Both the position numbers and the translations under genes were made by a program. A DNA stretch of 64,000 bases, taken from the NCBI GenBank assembly GCA_937876205.1, contig CALEII010000033.1, forward strand, positions 83,650 through 147,649. Direction: 5' to 3'. This stretch comes from an uncultured Clostridia bacterium (GTDB taxonomy: Bacteria > Bacillota > Clostridia > Oscillospirales > Acutalibacteraceae). Below the pieces are notes generated by a model. The model had not been told where the DNA came from and searched no databases. It worked only from the letters and a program-made list of their open reading frames with translations. Positions 24,122 through 33,180 of the stretch are shown here, piece by piece. Position 1 is the stretch's first letter; each line of letters starts with the position of its first letter.

Positions 24122-26443
24122 ATGTATGACACAAAAATCGGAAGAATAAAGGAAAACAGAGACTATCTGAGCAGTGTGGCAGTGACAGTTGTGAAACAGC
24201 TTGTCGCCGTGCTTGCAGGATTTTTTTCATCTGCGGCTTCTGTCGTGGGGCTTTCGCCCTTCGGCGTATCTCTGTGTGCCTGTATTCAGCCCGAATACAT
24301 ACCTGCAGCTGTGCTCGGCTCGGCTTTCGGGTATTTTTATGTGTATGATGTGACAGTTCTTACACTCAGGTACATTGGTGCATCTGCTGTTGCAGGCATA
24401 ATATCATATATTTCCAAAAGAAATCTTAAAAAGAAATATCAGCGTTTTGCCTGTGCCGTGTCATCGTTTGTCTCTGTTTTTGTCACGGGAATAATTCTCA
24501 GTCTGTCTGTCACTGTGTCTGCCGATGAATTTATACTTTATTTTGCAGAGGGTATTGTCAGTGCCGCAGGAGCTTGGTTTGTCTCGGGGTTTCTCTCAAT
24601 TAACCCCTCAAAACGTTTTGCTGCAAGACTTACCTTGTCTGAAACTGCGACTGTGCTTGTGGTTTTTGCTCTCATAATGCTGTCGTTGGGCAGCTTCAGC
24701 GTGTTTATGATTTCACCTGCCGTTGCAGTGGGGGTGTATGTTGTGCTTGTTGCCGCAGCTTACGGCGGGGACAGGTTTGCCTGCGTTTTCGGCATCGTGG
24801 CAGCAGCAATGACAGAGATAATTATGCCTGACACCTTTCTGACAGGCTCAATTGCTCTCGGAGGGCTGCTTGCAAGCTTTTTCGGCAGACAAAATAAATT
24901 TTTTGTTGCTATGATTTTCTCAATAACAGTTTCTGTCTCTGCTTTTGCGTCTGATGATTGGATAAATGCCGTCTATGTGCTATCTGCAGTGGGGATAGGC
25001 TGTACGCTTTTTGTTGTGACACCGAAAAGACTGTCAGACATATACCGTAAAGTGTTCACGGTTTTTTCTCAGGAAGCTTTCATCGAGGGGCAGAAAAATG
25101 TGCTTAAAATGAGACTGAGAACAGCATCTGAGGGGATGGATAGTGTCACATCGTCGGTAAAAGCTATTGCGGGTATTTACAGGCGCAGAAGTGTACCCCG
25201 TGAGGAGTCGGTTTTTTCAAATGTTGCCGCCTCAGTGTGTAAGAACTGCAAAAATTATGATTTCTGCTGGAACCGAAATTATAAAAAAACCAACGAGCAT
25301 CTCAGAAATATGGCACAGATGATGCGTTGTAACGGTCAGAGCACACTTTCTGATATTCCCGATTCATTTTCAGCAGTATGTATTTCACCTGAAAAAATTA
25401 TAAAAGCTATGACATTTGAACTTGAAAGATTCCGTTACCTGATGCGTGAAAATGCAAAAACGGGAGAGACTGTGAATATAGTGTCAGATCAGTTTTCTTC
25501 TGTTTCTCAGCTATTGTCTTCATTCGCTGACAGTATGGAAATTCAGGAGAAATTCGACAGTGAGAGAACGGGCATTCTTTATGATGTACTTGTGAATGAT
25601 TTTGGTGCTGATGTTCAGGGTGTCGGAGTTTTTGTCAACGAAAACAAAAAAATATTCTGTGAAATAAATATACGCTCAGAAAAGAAGCTGAGAGCCGGCA
25701 GAATAACAGAAAGTGCATCGCAGGTGCTGGGTGTAGTGTTTGAAAAGCCTGTTGTCAGAATTCTCTCTGACGGCACACAGAGCATCACAGTCTGTGAGAG
25801 AACGAAATACATTGCAGAGCTCGGCGGATATCAGATAAGCTCAGATTCAGGCAGGTGGTGCGGTGACTCGTTTGACAGCTTTTATGACGGTAAGGGCAAT
25901 TTCTATATGCTCCTGAGTGACGGTATGGGAACAGGGCAGAGTGCCGCTGCCGATTCGGTTATGTGCTCATCTCTTGCGTCAATGCTCATAAGGTCAGGCT
26001 ATACCGTTGACAGTGCGCTGAGAATGATAAATTCTGCAATGCTTGTGCGTTCAGGCGAAGAGTCTCTTGCCACGCTTGACATTGCAAAAATGAATCTGTA
26101 TACCGGTGATGTTGTATTCTTTAAGGCAGGTGCGGCGCACTCGGTTGTAATGAAGCATCAGAAAATGCTTAAAATATCAAAGCCGTCAATGCCTGTGGGG
26201 ATACTCGGTGATATACGGTTTGAAACGGTTGAGCTCAGCCTCAGAGAGGGTGATGCAATTGTGCTTATGAGTGACGGCGTTGAGGAAGAGGTTTTGCCGA
26301 AATGGAGAACAGTGCTTGAGGATGCCGATGATTTCAGCGGCAGGGAGCTTGCAGACAGGCTTGCAAAAACAGCACATATGAATGCAGATAAAAATTCACC
26401 CGACGATATAACGGTTGTCGTGGCGAGGATAGGGAAACAATAA
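24122..26443 (+). CDS. spoIIE: Stage II sporulation protein E, PP2C-type phosphatase
   Basis: 773 residues from ATG 24122. An N-terminal membrane region (about ten hydrophobic segments to residue 300) is followed by the SpoIIE regulatory domain with a Cys cluster (CKNCKNYDFCWN) and a C-terminal PPM phosphatase (about 555-770). Metal-site aspartates are Asp600 (LLSDGMGTG), Asp718 (LMSDGVEE) and Asp761 (SPDDITVVV). In B. subtilis SpoIIE dephosphorylates SpoIIAA to activate sigma-F in the forespore and acts at the division septum. This gene is strong evidence for endospore formation. Its last codons (Lys-Gln-stop) are supplied by the second repeat copy. Confidence 0.93.
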   Translation: MYDTKIGRIKENRDYLSSVAVTVVKQLVAVLAGFFSSAASVVGLSPFGVSLCACIQPEYIPAAVLGSAFGYFYVYDVTVLTLRYIGASAVAGIISYISKRNLKKKYQRFACAVSSFVSVFVTGIILSLSVTVSADEFILYFAEGIVSAAGAWFVSGFLSINPSKRFAARLTLSETATVLVVFALIMLSLGSFSVFMISPAVAVGVYVVLVAAAYGGDRFACVFGIVAAAMTEIIMPDTFLTGSIALGGLLASFFGRQNKFFVAMIFSITVSVSAFASDDWINAVYVLSAVGIGCTLFVVTPKRLSDIYRKVFTVFSQEAFIEGQKNVLKMRLRTASEGMDSVTSSVKAIAGIYRRRSVPREESVFSNVAASVCKNCKNYDFCWNRNYKKTNEHLRNMAQMMRCNGQSTLSDIPDSFSAVCISPEKIIKAMTFELERFRYLMRENAKTGETVNIVSDQFSSVSQLLSSFADSMEIQEKFDSERTGILYDVLVNDFGADVQGVGVFVNENKKIFCEINIRSEKKLRAGRITESASQVLGVVFEKPVVRILSDGTQSITVCERTKYIAELGGYQISSDSGRWCGDSFDSFYDGKGNFYMLLSDGMGTGQSAAADSVMCSSLASMLIRSGYTVDSALRMINSAMLVRSGEESLATLDIAKMNLYTGDVVFFKAGAAHSVVMKHQKMLKISKPSMPVGILGDIRFETVELSLREGDAIVLMSDGVEEEVLPKWRTVLEDADDFSGRELADRLAKTAHMNADKNSPDDITVVVARIGKQ

Positions 26444-26624
26444 TTTAGCGGAGCTAAATTATTGTAAAGTAATAGGTAAGAAGTAAGAGTGAAGAAGTTC
26501 GGGCGGGACACCCGCACCCGATTATAAATAGGGTAAGGGGCAACGCCCCTTCCACACTTATTCACTATTACCTATTACTTCTTACTTCAACAATAATTTA
26601 TCGCACAGCGATAAATTATTGTTT
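26435..26624. mobile_element. 190-bp MITE-like inverted-repeat element, copy 2
   Basis: Near-identical to 23910-24099 (two differences seen by eye), same orientation. Its left terminal repeat AAACAATAA overlaps the end of spoIIE and supplies the stop codon at 26441-26443. The two copies bracket spoIIE as direct repeats. Confidence 0.9.
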
Positions 26625-26629
26625 TCTTC

Positions 26630-26658
26630 TTGCAATAACCTTACATATATTGTATAAT
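26630..26658 (+). promoter_or_regulatory. Sigma-A promoter of the sufCB operon
   Basis: TTGCAA (26630-26635), 17-base spacer, TATAAT (26653-26658), starting six bases after repeat copy 2 and 44 bases before sufC. Confidence 0.8.
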
Positions 26659-26701
26659 AATATATCCGGAAGAAATCAAAGGTTTAGCAAGGAGAAAAAA
26701 T

Positions 26702-27418
26702 ATGCTTGAACTTAAAAATATATGCTTTACCGTAAATGACGGCACAAACGATCTTGATATTGTCAAGGATGTATCACTCACTGTGCCTGACGGTAAATTT
26801 GTAGTTATAACAGGCCCTAACGGAGGCGGCAAGTCAACACTTGCAAGGCTCATAATGGGTATTGAAAAGCCCACATCGGGCAAAATTATCTTCAACGGCA
26901 CTGATATTACAGAGCTGTCAGTTACCGAGAGGGCAAATCTGGGCGTCGGCTATGCTTTTCAGCAGCCTCCCAGATTCAAGGGACTTACCGTAAGAAGTCT
27001 TCTCAGCCTTGCTCACGGCAGCGAGCTTCCCGAAGACCAGTGCTGTTCATACCTTACAAAGGTCGGCCTTTGTTCAAGAGATTATCTCAACCGTGAGGTT
27101 GATACATCACTTTCAGGCGGTGAAGTCAAGAGAATTGAGATTGCAACTCTTATGGCAAGAAATCTTGACCTTGCAATTTATGACGAGCCTGAGGCAGGTA
27201 TTGACCTGTGGAGCTTCACAATGCTTGTTGAGAGCTTCAGAGCAATGATGTCAGACAGAAAAGAAAGTATAATCATCATCTCTCATCAGGAGAGAATAAT
27301 GCAGCTTGCTGACGAGCTTGTCGTCATTGCAGACGGCAGAATCAAGACTCAGGGCCCCAAGGATGAGGTATTCCCCCGTCTTATGGGTGAGTTTGACAGT
27401 GGCTGTAATTTCAGATAA
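26702..27418 (+). CDS. sufC: SufC-type Fe-S assembly ATPase (minimal Suf system)
   Basis: 238 residues, a stand-alone ABC ATPase. Walker A GPNGGGKST (about 39-47), Q-loop AFQQPPRFKGLTV, signature LSGGEVKRIEIA and Walker B LAIYDEPEAGIDLWS with the SufC-type E-AGID sequence. SufC hydrolyses ATP to drive the SufB scaffold during Fe-S cluster assembly in the cytoplasm. The start follows AAGGAG. It is paired with one sufB-like gene 13 bases downstream and no sufD, sufS or sufU, matching the reduced SufBC (SMS-type) systems of anaerobes. Confidence 0.9.
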   Translation: MLELKNICFTVNDGTNDLDIVKDVSLTVPDGKFVVITGPNGGGKSTLARLIMGIEKPTSGKIIFNGTDITELSVTERANLGVGYAFQQPPRFKGLTVRSLLSLAHGSELPEDQCCSYLTKVGLCSRDYLNREVDTSLSGGEVKRIEIATLMARNLDLAIYDEPEAGIDLWSFTMLVESFRAMMSDRKESIIIISHQERIMQLADELVVIADGRIKTQGPKDEVFPRLMGEFDSGCNFR

Positions 27419-27430
27419 GGAGGGGCTGAA

Positions 27431-28351
27431 ATGGAAAAGATTGATTTTTCAATGCTCGGCAAAATAGCCGATATAACAGAAATACCCTCAGCGGGTGCAT
27501 ATAATATAAGAAAAAACGGTCTCGGTGTAGAGAGAAAATCAACTGAGAATATTGAAATCATTCCCAAAACAGACAAGCCCGGTATTGATATAAAAATCAA
27601 GCCTTTTACAAAGGCTGAGAAGGTGCACATTCCCGTCATCATCACAGAAGAGGGCGTGAATGATGTTGTTTACAACGATTTTTACATCGGTGAGGGTGCA
27701 GATGTTGAGATAGTGGCAGGCTGCGGAATACATAATTCCGGCTGTAACACAAGTGAGCACGACGGTATTCACAGATTTTTCATCGGCAAAAATGCCAGAG
27801 TTAAATATGTTGAAAAGCACTACGGCGAGGGTGAGGGAACAGGAAAAAGAATTCTCAATCCTGTGACAAAGGTGTTTATGGATGAGAATTCATACTGTGA
27901 AATGGAAATGGTACAGATTGAGGGCGTAGACTCAACACTCAGAGAGACTGAGGCAAACCTTGAGGCAGGCGCCAAATATGTGGTGCTGGAAAAGCTTATG
28001 ACTCACGACAGCCAGAGAGCAGAGTCAAATATGGTCATAAACCTTAACGGTAAGGATGCTTCTGCACAGATTATTTCCCGTTCTGTAGCAAAGAACGACT
28101 CTGAGCAGATATTCAAGCCCACTGCAGTCGGCAATGCAGATTGCAAGGCTCATGTTCAGTGTGACTCCATTATTATGGATAATGCAAAAATCAGCTCAGT
28201 GCCTGCAATCACTGCAAATAATGCGGATGCGCAGATTGTTCACGAAGCCGCAATCGGCAGAATCAATAATGACCAGCTTCTCAAGCTTATGACATTCGGT
28301 ATGAATGAAGAAGAAGCCGAAAACGTTATTGTTCAGGGCTTCTTGGCATAA
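27431..28351 (+). CDS. sufB: SufB/SufD-family scaffold of a minimal SufBC system
   Basis: 306 residues, shorter than classical SufB (about 470), in line with minimal SufBC systems. The central part is a right-handed beta-helix typical of SufB/SufD (IHNSGCNTSEHDGIHRFFIG, about 102-121), with potential cluster or metal ligands Cys98, Cys107 and the neighbouring His residues, and a C-terminal helical bundle that binds SufC (NNDQLLKLMTFGMNEEEAEN). The strong AAGGAGGGG precedes ATG 27431. It serves as Fe-S scaffold together with the SufC ATPase. Confidence 0.88.
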   Translation: MEKIDFSMLGKIADITEIPSAGAYNIRKNGLGVERKSTENIEIIPKTDKPGIDIKIKPFTKAEKVHIPVIITEEGVNDVVYNDFYIGEGADVEIVAGCGIHNSGCNTSEHDGIHRFFIGKNARVKYVEKHYGEGEGTGKRILNPVTKVFMDENSYCEMEMVQIEGVDSTLRETEANLEAGAKYVVLEKLMTHDSQRAESNMVINLNGKDASAQIISRSVAKNDSEQIFKPTAVGNADCKAHVQCDSIIMDNAKISSVPAITANNADAQIVHEAAIGRINNDQLLKLMTFGMNEEEAENVIVQGFLA

Positions 28352-28377
28352 AATGATAAATAAAAATGGATAAGAAA

Positions 28378-28413
28378 AACCGTTCTGAACAAAAATCAGA
28401 ACGGTTATTTTTT
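28378..28413 (+). terminator. Terminator after sufCB
   Basis: AACCGTTCTGA (28378-28388) pairs with TCAGAACGGTT (28396-28406), then ATTTTTT. The stop codon of the convergent XRE gene lies in the right arm. Confidence 0.88.
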
Positions 28414-28641
28414 GTCATCTGTCAGTTTGAATTCAAGCAGTTCGCCGGGAGTACATTCAAGCACATTACATAGCCTTGCCAGCACATCAAGATCAATTCG
28501 CTGAATTTTTCCTTTACAATAGTTATTCAGCTGTGTGCGCTGAATCTCAGCTCTGAAAGCAACCTTGTTTTTGCTAAGTCCGCTTCTTTCAATCATTTCG
28601 TTGAGATGAAAAATGACTTCACCATATATTTTGTCAGTCAT
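28405..28641 (-). CDS. Small XRE-family transcriptional regulator
   Basis: 78 residues, a single Cro/CI-type HTH (IERSGLSKNKVAFRAEIQRT, then QLNNYCKGKIQRIDLDVLAR and LCNVLECTPGELLEF). This compact form, ending in the ECTPGELLE box, is common for phage-like or mobile-element repressors. ATG 28641 follows AAGGTGG; the longer frame adds 33 residues with no ribosome site. An exact 16-bp palindrome upstream (28678-28693) is a likely autoregulatory operator. It is divergent from the secreted-protein gene. Confidence 0.8.
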   Translation of the reverse strand: MTDKIYGEVIFHLNEMIERSGLSKNKVAFRAEIQRTQLNNYCKGKIQRIDLDVLARLCNVLECTPGELLEFKLTDDKK

Positions 28642-28677
28642 ATTGCGTGTAACCACCTTACTTAATAATATTTTATA

Positions 28678-28693
28678 TACAATTATAATTGTA
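28678..28693. promoter_or_regulatory. Palindromic operator upstream of the XRE gene
   Basis: TACAATTATAATTGTA, a perfect 16-bp palindrome in the divergent region, 37 bases upstream of the regulator start. It overlaps minus-strand TACAAT/TATAAT elements, so binding would compete with RNA polymerase. Confidence 0.55.
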
Positions 28694-28733
28694 CGCTCTG
28701 TAAAAAAATAGCTGTAAAAATTCATAAAATATA

Positions 28734-28762
28734 TTGACAATAAATAAATGTTGTGTTAATAT
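28734..28762 (+). promoter_or_regulatory. Sigma-A promoter of the secreted repeat protein
   Basis: TTGACA (28734-28739), 17-base spacer, TAATAT (28757-28762). The leader to ATG 28912 is about 143 bases and includes GGAGGTG (28835-28841) before the three-codon frame ATG GTT TAA at 28850. No known riboswitch fits. Confidence 0.8.
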
Positions 28763-28911
28763 ATTCCTACCTGCTTATATATACAGGTGGTGTGTGCATA
28801 AAATTGAAAATGGTTTTTCTTATCAATAGACTATTGGAGGTGTTCCCAATGGTTTAATTTGCGTTGTGGAGACAAAATCAAACTATACTACTTTAGAAAC
28901 GGAGAAAAACC

Positions 28912-31134
28912 ATGAAAAATTTAAGAAAATCACTGGCTGTCCTCTTGGCAGTCATAATGTTGGCAACATTTATGCCACTCTTTGCCTCAGCGGCGACAGT
29001 AATGTCAAAGGCAAATGCAACTCTTGTTGAAATTCCTCAGTTTGCATATACGGACCCTGAAACAGGTGTAAAAACAACAACAGATGCAACAAATACAAAT
29101 TTAACAGTTCCTGCCGGTATAACATATGATGATATTGAAGTTATTGGTGGTAAAATCAGTTATAACGGAACAGCAGTGGATGGCTACTTTGATTGGTATT
29201 CAAGATATCTTACTAGACAGCCGGCAATCGGTGTACAGACTTCATACAGACTGTATTTCTACCCCACAGACACAACAACGTACGCAAACGGAGCATGGTC
29301 AGTTACAGATATAACCGGATGGCCTACAATTACAGTCAAAGGTATTGCTTGCTCAATAGCTGAAGCCCCCACAGTAAGCGGTGAACTTGTCAGCGGAAGC
29401 AGACTTAACACACTTACTCTTACAGGGGGTAAAGTTATAGATTCTTCCGGTAATGATGTTACTGCAAATGGTGTATGGGAATTTGTTGCAAGAACAAGCA
29501 CTCCGTCAGAAAGTGGCAATCAGGATGTTCGGTGGGTTTCTGCTGAATACGATATTCCTGTAACCTCTGTATATGTTACAGTAAAAACATTGATTGCAAC
29601 ACTTGCAGAAGCTCCCGTTGCATCTTATGCCCTCAATCCTGGTCAGTTTCTTCGTTCAGCATCAATCAAAGCTAACACAGGTAAGGTTGTTGACGAAAAT
29701 GGCAATGATATCACTGCAAACGGAACATGGGATCTGGATGATTCATTGATAGAATCTGAACTTATATTCAGAGATACACAGGTTCCCGTTGTATGGACAG
29801 CAAAAGGCTATTCTCAAGTTAAAACAACTATGCTTGTCGGTTGTAAACAGCCCGAAGCATATAATGTTGATGCTTTACCCAGCTTCAAAGAGTCAAAGCA
29901 GACATTTACCTATGACCCCGATTTTACATTCGGCGACCTGACAATCATCCCCGGTAAATTCACAGATAAAATCACAGGCGAAGAAATCCCCGGCACATAT
30001 TCACTTTGGACTGATTTTACATTTTCAATTGCAGGTGAAGACAGGGCAATCGGCGTGTCTTCACAAACCAGCTACGGTCTTGAGCTTTGTGCTGTATATT
30101 TCAGATTTGACCCCACAGACTCATCACTTCCCTCATATCAGTGCGGCAGAGACGGTGTTTACGGCACAAAAGCAGACTTTACTCTTACTGCAGATTCAGA
30201 GCTTGTACTCAATTACGGTGCAGCACACAAAACACCTTACTCTGGCAACGATTTACGCTTTTCAACTCTTAAAACAGAGCCTGAAAATGCAGGAGTATAT
30301 TCAATATCATGGAAAAAAGACATATTCGACCCTGCAACAGCAGACTACGGCTCAGTAACTTATGTTGAAGTTAAGGTAACATCTGAATGGTCTAAATTAT
30401 ATAATAATGCAACTGTAATTCTTCCTATAAGAATTCAGAACTTCGTCCATGACGGAACAAATCCCTGGTATATGAGTTATTCAAACCTTGAAATCACCGG
30501 CATGAATGAAGAAAGCTATGACGGAATCAAGCATTACAAGGTTGATTTCACAAACAAAAGACTTAAAGGTAATGTTGATGTTGTTATCGGCGGTGAAGTA
30601 GTTGCTTCAGTATCACCCGACGAAAACGGTAAATTCTTTGCAGAAGGTACATGGACTGCAAAGGAAAGCGGAGACTATGAATACTACTTTGAGTATAAGC
30701 CCTCAGAGGAAGATACAGCAACAGTAACAAATCCTGTTGTAAAGAAAAACACATTCACAATTGAGCTTCGTCCCTATCATACACTTACCGTTATTACTAA
30801 AGACAAGACATATACAATCACAGAAAGAGTCGGCAATTATGCTTACTTTGACTGGAAAAATGAAACAGGTCTTGCTATTGAGGACTTCACATCATGGACA
30901 TTTACAGATGAAAACGGCAATGCATATACACCTGTTATTCTTGACGGTGATGATGAACCCACAACAAAAGCTTCAATTTACATTAAAATGCCCGACCATG
31001 ATGTAACTGCAACACTTGGCGGTGCAGGTTCAGCCGGCGGCGGTGATCTCGGCTCACTCTGGTCCTTCTGGGAAAAGCTCATTAACTTCATCATTGAAAT
31101 CTACAGAACAATTGCTGATCTGTTCAATTTATAA
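28912..31134 (+). CDS. Secreted protein with tandem Ig-like/beta repeats
   Basis: 740 residues. The signal peptide is clear (RKS, hydrophobic LAVLLAVIMLATFMPLFASAA). Roughly four related units of about 90-100 residues follow (about 30-150, 155-235, 240-315, 320-430), each with a GK(V/I/F)...G-(N)-(D)-(I/V)TANG-like turn and W-containing beta strands. A different beta-domain follows to about 690. The C-terminus is a Gly-Ala-Ser linker and a 27-residue amphipathic or hydrophobic helix (LWSFWEKLINFIIEIYRTIA, then DLFNL). It is probably surface-associated through that helix. No enzymatic motif is recognised. Confidence 0.7.
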   Translation: MKNLRKSLAVLLAVIMLATFMPLFASAATVMSKANATLVEIPQFAYTDPETGVKTTTDATNTNLTVPAGITYDDIEVIGGKISYNGTAVDGYFDWYSRYLTRQPAIGVQTSYRLYFYPTDTTTYANGAWSVTDITGWPTITVKGIACSIAEAPTVSGELVSGSRLNTLTLTGGKVIDSSGNDVTANGVWEFVARTSTPSESGNQDVRWVSAEYDIPVTSVYVTVKTLIATLAEAPVASYALNPGQFLRSASIKANTGKVVDENGNDITANGTWDLDDSLIESELIFRDTQVPVVWTAKGYSQVKTTMLVGCKQPEAYNVDALPSFKESKQTFTYDPDFTFGDLTIIPGKFTDKITGEEIPGTYSLWTDFTFSIAGEDRAIGVSSQTSYGLELCAVYFRFDPTDSSLPSYQCGRDGVYGTKADFTLTADSELVLNYGAAHKTPYSGNDLRFSTLKTEPENAGVYSISWKKDIFDPATADYGSVTYVEVKVTSEWSKLYNNATVILPIRIQNFVHDGTNPWYMSYSNLEITGMNEESYDGIKHYKVDFTNKRLKGNVDVVIGGEVVASVSPDENGKFFAEGTWTAKESGDYEYYFEYKPSEEDTATVTNPVVKKNTFTIELRPYHTLTVITKDKTYTITERVGNYAYFDWKNETGLAIEDFTSWTFTDENGNAYTPVILDGDDEPTTKASIYIKMPDHDVTATLGGAGSAGGGDLGSLWSFWEKLINFIIEIYRTIADLFNL

Positions 31135-31208
31135 TAAGCATACTACATCTTTGTGATGTTTTATGATAGTTGCCCCTTTGGCGGTAACAAATAGTTTTTT
31201 TTCTCACC

Positions 31209-31242
31209 CATCCCCGATGACTCAAGTTATCGGGGATGCGGT
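31209..31242. other. Hairpin without a U-run after the secreted-protein gene
   Basis: CATCCCCGAT pairs with ATCGGGGATG around a ten-base loop. It lacks a T-run on the plus strand (the T-run lies before it), so its role in termination is unclear. Confidence 0.5.
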
Positions 31243-31343
31243 ATGTCAGATAATAATGGCAAAATCTTGTGTTTTTTCTTAAAAACTATTTATCTTTTTA
31301 GAAAAATATGATAAAATATTTCTCTGAAAAGAGGAGATCTGAA

Positions 31344-33062
31344 TTGCTTAAAAGATTTATTTCATATTACAAACCACATAAAACCATTTTTACTCTTGAT
31401 ATGCTCGCATCGTTGGGTATGTCCGTTATAGGTATATTTTACCCTATAGTTTTAAGACGTATGCTCAATGATTTTATCCCTAACAAACAACTCGGGCTTA
31501 TTGTCACCTTTGCACTTGTGCTCTGCGGACTTTATCTTGTGAGAATGGGACTTAACTATTTTATTCAGTATCAGGGGCACGTAATGGGTGTCAGAATGCA
31601 GGCACAGATGCGCCGTGATATGTTCAGAAATCTTCAGAAACTGCCCTACAGCTATTATGACAACAACGAAACGGGCAAAATTATGTCACGAATGACAAAC
31701 GACCTTATGGAGATAAGCGAGCTTGCTCACCACGGTCCCGAAAATATCATTCTTTCCGTAATTTCAATCGTTCTTTCATTCTCTTATCTTGCCACAATCA
31801 ACATATGGCTCACACTTATTATTTTTGTTTGTGCTCCCATTCTCTGTTTTGTTGCAAGCATTATGAGAAAGAAAATGAGAGCCGCATTCAAGGAGAGCCG
31901 TGCTGCCGTTGCAGAAATCAATGATGCCCTTGAAAGCAGTATTTCAGGTATCCGTGTCACAAAGGCTTTCACAAATTCCGACAAGGAAGAAGAAAAGTTT
32001 GAGGTAGGCAACACAATGTTTGTCAATGCCCGTAACAAGGCATACAGGGCAATGGGTATTTTCCATTCTACAACCACATTTGTAACAGATATTTTTAATG
32101 TAATCGTTCTTCTTGCAGGCGGTATTTTCCTTTACAACGAGCAGATTGTTTTTGCTGACTATTCTGCATTTATCGTGTCAACAAATCTTTTCTTAGGCCC
32201 TGTCACAACGCTTATCAACTTTATGGAGCAGTATCAGAACGGTGTCACAGGCTTTGAGAGATTTCTTGAAATTATTGATGCCGTGCCCGAAAAGGACGAT
32301 GAAGATGCCCAAGACGTGGACAAGCTCGAGGGACACATTGAGTTTAAAAATGTCACATACGGCTACGATGATGAATGTGATGTTCTTGATAATGTAAGTC
32401 TTAATATTGAAAAGGGTAAGACATATGCCCTTGTCGGTCCCAGTGGCGGCGGAAAAACCACAATCTGTCACCTTATCCCTCATTTCTATGATATCGAAAA
32501 GGGTGAAATCTTCCTTGACGGTAAGGAGATTCACAAAATCACAATGGAATCCCTGAGAAGAAACATCGGTATCGTTCAGCAGGATGTTTATCTGTTCAAT
32601 TCAAGCATCAAGGAGAATATTCTTTACGGCAGACTTGATGCAACTGATGAAGAAGTCTATGAAGCAGCCAAGAGAGCCAATATCCACGACTATGTAATGA
32701 CTCTTGAAAACGGCTATGATACAGTTGTTGGTGAAAGAGGCGTAAAGCTCTCGGGCGGTCAGAAGCAGAGACTCAGCATTGCAAGGGTATTTCTTAAAAA
32801 TCCGTCAATCCTTATTCTTGACGAAGCAACATCAGCACTTGATAACACAACGGAAATTCTCATTCAGCAGGCACTTGACGAGTTGTGCAAGGGCAGAACA
32901 ACTCTTGTTGTGGCCCACAGACTTTCAACCATTAAAAATGCAGATGAAATTGCAGTTGTTGCCGAGGGCAAGATAAAAGAAAAGGGCACTCACGAGGAGC
33001 TGCTTGCAAAAGGCGGAATGTATGCCGACCTTTATAAACTGCAGTTTAAGAATAATCAGTAA
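31344..33062 (+). CDS. ABC exporter half-transporter (fused permease-ATPase)
   Basis: 572 residues from TTG 31344, which has GAGGAG (31331-31336) eight bases upstream; an ATG at 31308 lies in a promoter-like AT stretch without a ribosome site. Six membrane helices (about 10-290) precede a nucleotide-binding domain with Walker A GPSGGGKTT (about 364-372), signature LSGGQKQRLSIARVF, Walker B LILDEATSALD and the H-loop VAHRLST. This is the type IV/exporter layout of homodimeric lipid, peptide or drug exporters (MsbA/LmrA-like). No partner half-transporter or cargo is adjacent, so it may be homodimeric; the cargo is unknown. Confidence 0.88.
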   Translation: MLKRFISYYKPHKTIFTLDMLASLGMSVIGIFYPIVLRRMLNDFIPNKQLGLIVTFALVLCGLYLVRMGLNYFIQYQGHVMGVRMQAQMRRDMFRNLQKLPYSYYDNNETGKIMSRMTNDLMEISELAHHGPENIILSVISIVLSFSYLATINIWLTLIIFVCAPILCFVASIMRKKMRAAFKESRAAVAEINDALESSISGIRVTKAFTNSDKEEEKFEVGNTMFVNARNKAYRAMGIFHSTTTFVTDIFNVIVLLAGGIFLYNEQIVFADYSAFIVSTNLFLGPVTTLINFMEQYQNGVTGFERFLEIIDAVPEKDDEDAQDVDKLEGHIEFKNVTYGYDDECDVLDNVSLNIEKGKTYALVGPSGGGKTTICHLIPHFYDIEKGEIFLDGKEIHKITMESLRRNIGIVQQDVYLFNSSIKENILYGRLDATDEEVYEAAKRANIHDYVMTLENGYDTVVGERGVKLSGGQKQRLSIARVFLKNPSILILDEATSALDNTTEILIQQALDELCKGRTTLVVAHRLSTIKNADEIAVVAEGKIKEKGTHEELLAKGGMYADLYKLQFKNNQ

Positions 33063-33069
33063 ATATTTT

Positions 33070-33099
33070 AACCGTCTGTTTCATCAGACGGTTATTTTT
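33070..33099 (+). terminator. Terminator after the ABC exporter gene
   Basis: AACCGTCTG (33070-33078) with CAGACGGTT (33085-33093), loop TTTCAT, followed by ATTTTTA. Confidence 0.85.
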
Positions 33100-33120
33100 A
33101 CATATATATACATTTTATGC

Positions 33121-33149
33121 TTGTATTGTCTGTTTTTTCGTGTTAAAAT
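33121..33149 (+). promoter_or_regulatory. Promoter of the GNATx-like acyltransferase gene
   Basis: TTGTAT (33121-33126), 17-base spacer, TAAAAT (33144-33149), 32 bases before ATG 33181. Confidence 0.7.
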
Positions 33150-33180
33150 AAATCATCATCAATTTAACAGAGGTGCTGTT

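Noticed and set aside
28769..28911. Riboswitch in the leader of the secreted repeat protein
   Set aside because: No recognisable cyclic-di-GMP, SAM, cobalamin or other aptamer core; only weak hairpins and a three-codon frame.
31308..31343. ATG 31308 as start of the ABC exporter
   Set aside because: No ribosome site; it lies in a promoter-like AT stretch. TTG 31344 follows GAGGAG at good spacing.
33004..33180. N-terminal extension of the acyltransferase-like gene to 33004
   Set aside because: It overlaps the end of the ABC exporter gene and its terminator; ATG 33181 has a ribosome site and a promoter.
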